From a bacterium (GTDB taxonomy: Bacteria; Electryoneota; Electryoneia; Electryoneales; Electryoneaceae): a stretch of DNA of 5,278 nucleotides. Of this stretch, positions 1 through 4,728 are shown in pieces. Below the pieces are notes generated by a model. That model did no database searches. It was given only the letters and a program-made list of their open reading frames with translations, and was not told where the DNA came from. A program made the position numbers and the translations under genes. The DNA is taken from positions 1 through 5,278 of the forward strand of contig WJJA01000357.1 in the NCBI GenBank assembly GCA_014729955.1, read 5' to 3'. Positions within the stretch are counted from its first letter, which is position 1. Each line of letters begins with the position of its first letter.

Positions 1-1283
1 GCGGTACACGCCGCACCCTGGTGCTTTCAGTGTCCGTCGATATCACCGAGCTGAAACATGAGACCGAGGAACGCCGTCGTCTTGAGGTCGAGATCCAGAA
101 GACTCGTCATCTTGAAAGCCTCGGAGTGATGGCCGGCGGAATCGCCCACGATTTCAACAATCTGCTCGCCGGCATAGTCGGCAATGCCGAAATGGTGAAA
201 GAAGAGATGCCGCCCGGTTCTCCTGATTATCAATCCCTGCAGATGATTACCACCGCAGCGGAGCACGCTTCGCAATTGACCCGTCAACTGCTGGCATATG
301 CGGGCGAAGGGACATTCATTACTGATACAGTTGACCTTGCCGAACTGCTGGAACAGACGAAACCGGCGCTGGACAATGCGCTCCCCGAAGGTGTTTCTCT
401 CACGCAAACGTTGACCTACGGTCTGCCGATGGTGCAGGCGGACATATCCCAAATTCGCCAGATGATCACTCATCTTGTCGTGAACGCCGGGGAAGCCTAC
501 GGCAGCGACGGGGAGGGCGAGGTCGGCCTGGTGAACGGTCTGCGGCGTATGACGATTGAAGATTTTGCGGTCGGCACCTTTCATCCCGATGAACAGAAAG
601 CGGAAGGCTACTACCATTTTCTCGAGATCAAGGACTTTGGAACCGGGATGGACGAGGAGACACTTTCCAAGGTGTTCGAGCCGTTCTTCTCCACCAAGTT
701 TACCGGGCGCGGGCTTGGGTTGTCGGCGGTGCTGGGGATCGTGCGCTCCCACGGCGGATTTCTGCAGATCCTGTCACGCCCGAAGTACGGCACAACCGTC
801 ACAGTCTTTCTACCGGCGAAATTGAAGCAGGTAAGCTCCCCCGAAACAGCCGCAACTAGAACGATGCAACCGTCTGAAAGAACTGAAGCCCCGGCGATCC
901 TGATCGCCGAAGACGATACGACACTTCGCAAAACCATCAAGCGGTTGCTGGAACGTGACGGTTACCGTGTGTTCCTCGCCGCCGACGGGATCGAAGCCCT
1001 CCAGGCGATCGAGCGCGAGACCATCGACCTGGTCGTTCTCGACATGGTGATGCCGCGCATGAACGGTGTCGAGTTCATCCAGAAAGCCCGCCGCATGCAG
1101 AAGCGCCTGCACATCCTCATGAGCAGCGGGTACGAACAACAGCGTGTCCTCCAGAATACCGGTGCCCTGGATGTGGACGGCTTCCTGCAAAAGCCCTATC
1201 GTCCATCACGCCTGCTGCTGCAGATCAGGGAAATCCTCGGTCTGGAGAAAGACACTCCTGAAGGCATCGACACGCAGACGTAA
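1..1283 (+). CDS. Hybrid sensor histidine kinase with C-terminal receiver domain (5' truncated)
   Basis: Two-component signalling protein that autophosphorylates on histidine and passes the phosphate to its own receiver. The reading frame is open from base 3 to the TAA at 1281-1283, so the gene enters from the left. The GTG at 21 is not its start: the codons before it read into a PAS-type C-terminal segment ending LSVSVDITELK. Numbering from the GTG codon: a short coiled linker (about 10-30); HisKA with the H-box IAHDFNN, phospho-acceptor H43; an HATPase domain with N-box N155, G1 box DFGTGM (205-210), F-box EPFF (220-223) and G2 box GRGLGL (229-234); then a receiver from about 292 with acidic E297-D298-D299, phospho-acceptor D341 in LDMVMPRMNG, S368/S369 and K391-P392. 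All catalytic residues are present. There is no DNA-binding output domain, so a separate phosphotransfer or output partner is likely. No membrane segment is visible, but the sensor part lies outside the window. Stimulus and target are unknown. Confidence 0.93.
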   Translation, partial: GTRRTLVLSVSVDITELKHETEERRRLEVEIQKTRHLESLGVMAGGIAHDFNNLLAGIVGNAEMVKEEMPPGSPDYQSLQMITTAAEHASQLTRQLLAYAGEGTFITDTVDLAELLEQTKPALDNALPEGVSLTQTLTYGLPMVQADISQIRQMITHLVVNAGEAYGSDGEGEVGLVNGLRRMTIEDFAVGTFHPDEQKAEGYYHFLEIKDFGTGMDEETLSKVFEPFFSTKFTGRGLGLSAVLGIVRSHGGFLQILSRPKYGTTVTVFLPAKLKQVSSPETAATRTMQPSERTEAPAILIAEDDTTLRKTIKRLLERDGYRVFLAADGIEALQAIERETIDLVVLDMVMPRMNGVEFIQKARRMQKRLHILMSSGYEQQRVLQNTGALDVDGFLQKPYRPSRLLLQIREILGLEKDTPEGIDTQT

Positions 1284-1345
1284 GCCTTCCCTCGATAACC
1301 TGTATATTTCATGAATGAAGGAAACATTCTTTTCATAAGTCACTA

Positions 1346-1374
1346 TTAACAACAAGATATTGTTGTGCTATACA
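1346..1374 (+). promoter_or_regulatory. Candidate sigma-70-type promoter with extended -10
   Basis: The -35 box TTAACA (1346-1351) and the -10 box TATACA (1369-1374) are separated by exactly 17 bases. TGC directly before the -10 box gives an extended -10. Each hexamer differs from the consensus at one or two positions. Transcription would start near 1381, about 335 bases upstream of the gmd start. This is a pattern match only; what it transcribes (gmd with a long leader, or a small RNA) is inferred. Confidence 0.5.
1349..1366. promoter_or_regulatory. Perfect inverted repeat within the promoter spacer (operator-like)
   Basis: ACAACAA-GATA-TTGTTGT is a perfect 7-bp inverted repeat with a 4-base centre. 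It overlaps the last three bases of the candidate -35 box and fills almost the whole spacer to the -10 box, where a dimeric repressor would block RNA polymerase. There is no T-run after it and the arms are AT-rich, so a terminator role is unlikely. Which regulator would bind is unknown; the kinase's receiver has no DNA-binding domain and could not bind directly. Confidence 0.4.
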
Positions 1375-1610
1375 GTTTTTCTCCGGCACAGATTGTGTCC
1401 AAGCCAGACTCATGTATTCATTCCCCCTTCGGGCGGTCCTAACTGCGTCATCTGCTCTGTTGCGAAGGATTCGCGGTATTGCAATGCAGCTTCATTCTTC
1501 GCGTCTCACATCTGTCGCAGTTTGAACTCGTGAAATATCCGGGCTACAGGTCCGGTCCCCTTTATCCTGTCACCGGCTTGTGTCCTTCGTATCAACGCCG
1601 CAGGTTCAGC

Positions 1611-1639
1611 TTGCGCCGAGGTTTGGTCGGACCTATACT
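1611..1639 (+). promoter_or_regulatory. Candidate proximal promoter of the gmd-fcl operon
   Basis: TTGCGC (1611-1616) and TATACT (1634-1639) lie 17 bases apart. The -10 box has five of six consensus bases; the -35 box keeps the key TTG. Transcription would begin near 1646, leaving a leader of about 70 bases before the gmd GTG. It is a plausible main promoter for the fucose pair, on pattern match alone. Confidence 0.4.
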
Positions 1640-1701
1640 CAAACTGACCCGGTTGCGCAGACCGCGCGCAGGGATGGACATTTCTTCAAGAATGACAGAT
1701 C

Positions 1702-1706
1702 GGGAG
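1702..1706 (+). promoter_or_regulatory. Ribosome binding site that fixes the gmd GTG start
   Basis: GGGAG ends 8 bases before the GTG at 1715. An in-frame ATG exists further upstream at 1580, but it would add 45 residues with no resemblance to the family before the nucleotide-binding motif. This site together with the family N-terminus (a few residues, then ALITGITGQDGSYL) selects the GTG. Confidence 0.75.
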
Positions 1707-1714
1707 AAAGCAGG

Positions 1715-2764
1715 GTGCAAAAGAAAGCCTTGATCACCGGCATCACCGGACAGGATGGTTCTTACCTCGCCGAATTGCTGCTCGCAAAGGGCTATGTGGT
1801 GCACGGCATGGTTCGGCGCTCCTCCACCTTTTCCACCGAGCGGATCGACCACCTCTACCTCGACCCGCACCATCCGGATGCGAGGATGTTTCTCCATTAC
1901 GGCGATATGAGCGACGGTTCCGGCCTGCGCAGTATCATCGAAACCGTACAGCCGGACGAGGTCTACAATCTTGCCGCACAGTCGCATGTTCGTGTCTCCT
2001 TCGATCAACCGGAATACACCGCAGACATCGATTGTCTCGGCACCCTGCGTCTGCTCGAAGCGGTGCGCGATTTTAAGCAAAGCACCGGCGAGTCCATCCG
2101 ACTCTACCAGGCAGGCACCTCGGAAATGTTCGGTGACTCCGAACCGCCGCAGAACGAACAGACCCCGTTTTGTCCGCAAAGCCCGTATGCGGTCTCCAAG
2201 GTGGCTTCCTACCATTTCTGCGTCAACTACCGTGAAGCCTACGATATGTTCATCGCCAACGGCATCCTCTTCAATCACGAGTCGCCGCGAAGGGGTGCGA
2301 CGTTCGTGACACGCAAGATCACGCGTGCGATGACACGGATAAAAATGGGTCTGCAGGAGAAGCTTTTTCTTGGCAACCTGGACGCCAAACGTGACTGGGG
2401 CTACGCCGGCGACCACGTGGAAGCGATGTGGCTGATGCTGCAGCAGGACAAGCCGGACGATTACGTGGTCGCCACCGGCGCGACACACAGTGTGCGTGAT
2501 CTTCTCGACGAGGTGGCAACCCTGCTCGAATTGGACTGGAAACGGCACGTGGAAATCGACCCGCGCTACTATCGACCGACGGAGGTGGATGTGCTGCTCG
2601 GGGATGCGTCCAAAGCGCGAACGCAGTTGGGATGGGAACCGAAGGTGGACTTCAAGGGGCTGGTGGCGATGATGGTCGAATCCGACCTCGAGTTCGCGAA
2701 ACGTCTGCGGACTTTGCACGATGCCGGGCACTCGATCGATGGAGAACTCAGCGCTGATGCGTAA
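1715..2764 (+). CDS. gmd: GDP-mannose 4,6-dehydratase
   Basis: Cytoplasmic enzyme that converts GDP-D-mannose to GDP-4-keto-6-deoxy-D-mannose (EC 4.2.1.47), the first step to GDP-L-fucose, GDP-rhamnose and related sugars. It belongs to the extended short-chain dehydrogenase/reductase family. The predicted protein is 349 residues, normal for the family. Visible motifs: the NADP-binding loop TGITGQDG (8-15), RRSSTFSTERIDHLY for cofactor contact, YGDMSD, NLAAQSHV, catalytic T135 and E137 in AGTSEMFG, Y158-x3-K162 in SPYAVSKVA, the substrate-contact stretch NHESPRRGATFVTRKI, LGNLDAKRDWGYAGD, and the C-terminal RPTEVDVLLGD and LGWEP motifs. The start is GTG, chosen by ribosome binding site and family alignment. 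It overlaps fcl by 8 bases, so the two are co-transcribed and probably translationally coupled. Nothing is missing or truncated. Confidence 0.96.
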   Translation: MQKKALITGITGQDGSYLAELLLAKGYVVHGMVRRSSTFSTERIDHLYLDPHHPDARMFLHYGDMSDGSGLRSIIETVQPDEVYNLAAQSHVRVSFDQPEYTADIDCLGTLRLLEAVRDFKQSTGESIRLYQAGTSEMFGDSEPPQNEQTPFCPQSPYAVSKVASYHFCVNYREAYDMFIANGILFNHESPRRGATFVTRKITRAMTRIKMGLQEKLFLGNLDAKRDWGYAGDHVEAMWLMLQQDKPDDYVVATGATHSVRDLLDEVATLLELDWKRHVEIDPRYYRPTEVDVLLGDASKARTQLGWEPKVDFKGLVAMMVESDLEFAKRLRTLHDAGHSIDGELSADA

Positions 2765-3713
2765 GGACACGAAACTCTACATCGCCGGGCATACCGGGCT
2801 GGTCGGTTCTGCCGTGCTTCGCGCCATGCGGAATGAGGGGTTTTCCAACCTCATCGTGCGAACACGCGAACAGCTTGATCTGACACGCCAGGCCGAGGTC
2901 GAAGCGTTCTTTCGTGAGGAGCGTCCCGATGTCGTCATCCTCGCCGCCGCGAAAGTCGGCGGAGTGGGAGCGAACAACAGGTACCCGGCCGATTTCATCG
3001 GGATCAACCTGATGATACAGACCCATGTCATCGACGCAGCCTACCGTAACGGTGCCGAGCGGCTGATTTTTCTCGGTTCTTCCTGCATCTACCCGCGTAA
3101 AGCGCCGCAGCCGATGAAGGAAGAACATCTCCTCACCTCGCCGCTGGAACCGACCAACGAACCCTATGCGGTTGCGAAAATCGCCGGCGTGACCATGTGC
3201 CGCTCGTACTATCGCCAGTACGGTTTCGATACTCTCAACCTGCAGCCGACCAATCTGTACGGCCCCGGCGACAACTTCGACCTGGAAACCAGCCATGTGC
3301 TGCCGGCGTTGATTCGCAAGTTTCATGAAGCGAAGGAGCAGCGAAAACCGTTTGTTACACTCTGGGGAAGCGGCACTCCGCGACGGGAATTCCTGCACGT
3401 GGACGACCTGGCCGACGCGGTTCTCTTTTTACTGCGTCAGGACAGCGAGACGCTGGACCGGGCATCGTACCATCGCCTGATCAACGTCGGAGTCGGCGAA
3501 GACCTCAGCATCGCCGACTTGGCGACCCTGATCGGCGAGAGTGTCGGATACGAAGGGGAAATCCGCTACGATACGAGCAAGCCTGACGGCACACCGCGCA
3601 AGCTGCTTGATGTCTCCCGCCTGCACAGCCTGGGTTGGACCGCAACAACACCCCTGCGCGAAGGAATCGAAGCGACGTATCGATGGTATCGTGACCGGTC
3701 GCACGGCCGGTGA
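2757..3713 (+). CDS. fcl: GDP-L-fucose synthase
   Basis: Also called wcaG. It is a bifunctional NADPH-dependent 3,5-epimerase/4-reductase (EC 1.1.1.271) that turns the product of gmd into GDP-L-fucose in the cytoplasm. The 318-residue length agrees with the roughly 320 usual for the family. Visible features: the nucleotide-binding loop IAGHTGLVGSA near the N-terminus, AAAKVGGVGANN, SSCIYP with S108/S109 and the epimerisation cysteine C110, the catalytic Y137-x3-K141 in EPYAVAKIAG, PTNLYGPGDNF, the second epimerisation residue H180, and REFLHVDDLADA. All catalytic residues are present, each one position later than I recall for the E. coli enzyme. The ATG at 2757 gives the usual short lead before the loop; GGAG at 2741-2744 is rather distant (12 bases), consistent with coupling to gmd. 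In-frame ATGs at 2721 and 2739 are possible but would lengthen the N-terminus beyond the norm. Confidence 0.95.
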   Translation: MRKDTKLYIAGHTGLVGSAVLRAMRNEGFSNLIVRTREQLDLTRQAEVEAFFREERPDVVILAAAKVGGVGANNRYPADFIGINLMIQTHVIDAAYRNGAERLIFLGSSCIYPRKAPQPMKEEHLLTSPLEPTNEPYAVAKIAGVTMCRSYYRQYGFDTLNLQPTNLYGPGDNFDLETSHVLPALIRKFHEAKEQRKPFVTLWGSGTPRREFLHVDDLADAVLFLLRQDSETLDRASYHRLINVGVGEDLSIADLATLIGESVGYEGEIRYDTSKPDGTPRKLLDVSRLHSLGWTATTPLREGIEATYRWYRDRSHGR

Positions 3714-3751
3714 TCTCAAATCTTTGGTTGTCTGTTTGTGGATGGTCTTTC

Positions 3752-3798
3752 GTTCCGTCGGGTCTTGCGAGGCGAAGCGGCGTGTGACCTGACGGAAC
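3752..3798. repeat. Hairpin 1 of a twin inverted-repeat element
   Basis: Arms GTTCCGTCGGGTC (3752-3764) and GACCTGACGGAAC (3786-3798) pair over 13 bp with a single G-U wobble, around a 21-base loop. After a C-A mismatch, three further T-A pairs extend the stem outward. It is not followed by a T-run on either strand, so it is not an ordinary intrinsic terminator. The arm core GTCGGGTC/GACCTGAC recurs in hairpin 2. Confidence 0.75.
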
Positions 3799-3813
3799 AA
3801 AACGGTGGCGGCC

Positions 3814-3861
3814 TTGTGTCAGGTCACCATTCGTCTGGCGACGAATCAAGACCTGACACAA
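3814..3861. repeat. Hairpin 2 of a twin inverted-repeat element
   Basis: Outer arms TTGTGTCAGGTC (3814-3825) and GACCTGACACAA (3850-3861) are perfectly complementary over 12 bp. Inside, after a symmetric 3x3 internal loop, ATTCGTC (3829-3835) and GACGAAT (3840-3846) form a perfect 7-bp stem with tetraloop TGGC. The whole 48 bases therefore fold into one long rod. There is no T-run on either side. The arrangement fits a structured RNA, a protein-binding site, or a small dispersed intergenic repeat; the sequence alone does not decide. Confidence 0.85.
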
Positions 3862-3939
3862 CGTTGGACAGCCTCCCCGGCGTCAGCGATGCTGTGCTAC
3901 TCCGGCTCCGAAACGATTCCGACGATGAAACCATCTCTA

Positions 3940-3976
3940 CCGGACGCTGCAAGTGCCAAACAAACGCGACGTCCGG
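3940..3976. repeat. Spaced inverted repeat
   Basis: CCGGACG (3940-3946) and CGTCCGG (3970-3976) are exact reverse complements separated by 23 bases. It lies downstream of the twin hairpins in the same non-coding stretch. A 7-bp match can arise by chance in GC-rich DNA, so significance is uncertain. Confidence 0.4.
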
Positions 3977-4183
3977 AAATGCTTTACCGAACGGTTTACA
4001 AGCGAGCCGGCCTTCAGTCCGACTTTGGGATGATCGGCCGATTTCGGATATTTGTCGACTCTTATGGGTCGAACCCGTGCAGCTATGTTTGATATGCATG
4101 CCAATCGGCCCAGCGCTGATAGCATACCATTAAATGATAGCCTCTCCTATATCTACGTTTGTTCAAAGCATGCAGGAATTGAC

Positions 4184-4213
4184 TTGCGAATCGTGTTTTT
4201 TTTTGCGTATGCT
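4184..4213 (+). promoter_or_regulatory. Candidate promoter for the 128-residue exported-protein gene
   Basis: TTGCGA (4184-4189) and TATGCT (4208-4213) lie 18 bases apart, with a run of nine T in the spacer. The start of transcription would be near 4220, giving a leader of about 43 bases before the ATG at 4263. An overlapping TTGACT at 4179-4184 is closer to consensus but would be 23 bases from the -10 box. Pattern match only. Confidence 0.4.
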
Positions 4214-4248
4214 ATGCCTGTCGTGTTTCATTCATTATCTTTCACAAC

Positions 4249-4255
4249 AGGAGGG
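4249..4255 (+). promoter_or_regulatory. Strong Shine-Dalgarno sequence deciding the start at 4263
   Basis: AGGAGGG sits 7 bases before the ATG at 4263. It settles the start: the frame is open back to an ATG at 4134, but that would put a cysteine-rich stretch without a ribosome binding site ahead of an otherwise textbook signal peptide. The near-perfect match suggests efficient translation. Confidence 0.85.
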
Positions 4256-4262
4256 ATGTATC

Positions 4263-4649
4263 ATGACAAGGCTGAAGACGGCAGGGGTGGTTGCGCTTGT
4301 GCTGATGTTTGCATTCGGGGCGTCGGCGGTGGTCATCACCGAGTACCTGGATGTAGGGGAAAGCAGTTCGGAGGCGATTCCAACCGTTGATCCCGATCCA
4401 AACCAGTACAAATCCAGGATGAATAACGACACCGGCCAAGATGATTTGACATGCACACAGAACGTGCATGACAGTATATGGAATTATGTTATTCACCAGG
4501 CTGATATCGATGACGGTGATTATGACACCCAATCGGGTCAACCGCTTTATAATGAGAACCTTAGCCGTAAGACGATTTCGCGCTCGGTGGAATGGAGACT
4601 CACAAGTAGTGGCTTCGTAACATTTTTATTTGAGTATCCTCACCAATAG
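4263..4649 (+). CDS. Small exported protein of unknown function (128 residues)
   Basis: I do not recognise a family. The N-terminus is a clear signal peptide: basic MTRLK, a hydrophobic core at about 7-19, and a signal peptidase I site after FGASA (residues 18-22), predicting export and a mature protein of about 106 residues. The mature part has no further membrane segment. It is acidic and polar, with an acidic patch DIDDGDYD (81-88), one cysteine (C64), and a C-terminal end rich in aromatic and hydrophobic residues (SGFVTFLFEYPHQ) that looks like a final beta-strand. The acidic patch faintly resembles a calcium-binding loop but does not match the EF-hand or dockerin pattern. The gene has its own ribosome binding site and promoter candidate and is closed by an intrinsic terminator 8 bases after the stop. 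Its more AT-rich composition and its exported beta-helix neighbour suggest the two belong together, but this is inference. Confidence 0.8.
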   Translation: MTRLKTAGVVALVLMFAFGASAVVITEYLDVGESSSEAIPTVDPDPNQYKSRMNNDTGQDDLTCTQNVHDSIWNYVIHQADIDDGDYDTQSGQPLYNENLSRKTISRSVEWRLTSSGFVTFLFEYPHQ

Positions 4650-4656
4650 GGGTTGT

Positions 4657-4692
4657 ACATCCCGTATGATGAGACATCATGCGGGGTGTTTT
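4657..4692 (+). terminator. Intrinsic transcription terminator after the small exported-protein gene
   Basis: ACATCCCGTATGATG (4657-4671), loop AGA, and CATCATGCGGGGTGT (4675-4689) pair over 15 bp with two G-U wobbles. Four T (4689-4692) and then a pyrimidine-rich CCTCTT follow. The stem is very stable but the T-run is short, so termination may be partial. It starts 8 bases past the TAG and ends 36 bases before the next ATG. Confidence 0.85.
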
Positions 4693-4728
4693 CCTCTTAC
4701 CGAACATGTCTTTAAGGGGAATGATACA

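Larger units (their letters stand above)
1284..1714. other. Non-coding region between the kinase and gmd
   Basis: This 431-base gap contains no credible gene. The only open frame of note, 1479-1733 on the + strand, lacks a Shine-Dalgarno sequence and has arginine-rich, protein-unlike composition. The gap holds two candidate promoters pointing at gmd (1346-1374 and 1611-1639), an inverted repeat within the first, and a small hairpin GCGAA-GGA-TTCGC at 1462-1474. If the upstream promoter is used, its transcript has a leader of roughly 330 bases before gmd, or makes a separate small RNA. I recognise no riboswitch or known RNA family here. No convincing terminator follows the kinase stop codon. 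Confidence 0.6.
3714..4262. other. Structured non-coding region between fcl and the small exported-protein gene
   Basis: About 550 bases with no convincing gene on either strand; the open frames present translate to low-order, serine- and arginine-rich sequence without recognisable motifs or ribosome binding sites. It holds two adjacent related hairpins (3752-3798 and 3814-3861), a 7-bp inverted repeat with a 23-base spacer (3940-3976), a perfect 10-bp palindrome ATCGGCCGAT (4033-4042), a run of nine T (4196-4204), and a candidate promoter for the next gene (4184-4213). The DNA becomes markedly more AT-rich from about 4090 onward. No intrinsic terminator for the gmd-fcl operon was found. Confidence 0.6.

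Noticed and set aside
1313..1333. Possible terminator after the kinase: GAATG-AAGGAAA-CATTC followed by TTTT
   Set aside because: The stem is only 5 bp and AT-rich, too weak to support as an intrinsic terminator.
1580..1714. N-terminal extension of gmd from an upstream in-frame ATG
   Set aside because: The 45 extra residues do not belong to the family, and GGGAG placed 8 bases before the GTG at 1715 gives the expected N-terminus.
1479..1733. Open frame of 84 codons upstream of and overlapping the gmd start
   Set aside because: No Shine-Dalgarno sequence before its ATG, arginine- and serine-rich composition without recognisable motifs, and it overlaps the well-supported gmd start.
1592..2770. 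Long minus-strand open frame covering gmd
   Set aside because: It is the antisense shadow of gmd; its translation is rich in histidine, arginine and valine and shows no domain, while the + strand has every gmd motif.
3694..3711. Hairpin ACCGG-N8-CCGGT across the fcl stop codon as an operon terminator
   Set aside because: The stem is only 5 bp, overlaps coding sequence, and no T-run follows.
3752..3861. The twin hairpins as a short CRISPR array
   Set aside because: There are only two copies, they match only in the 8-base arm cores, and there is no direct-repeat and spacer structure or any cas gene.
4075..4085. GGGTCGAACCC resembling the T-arm of a tRNA
   Set aside because: The T-arm needs a 5-bp stem with a 7-base loop; here the hairpin is 4 bp with a 3-base loop, and no acceptor, D or anticodon arms can be placed around it.
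3738..4133. Open frame of 131 codons in the fcl downstream gap, and overlapping frames on both strands
   Set aside because: Translations lack motifs, ribosome binding sites and protein-like composition, and they run through the hairpins; I treat the region as non-coding.
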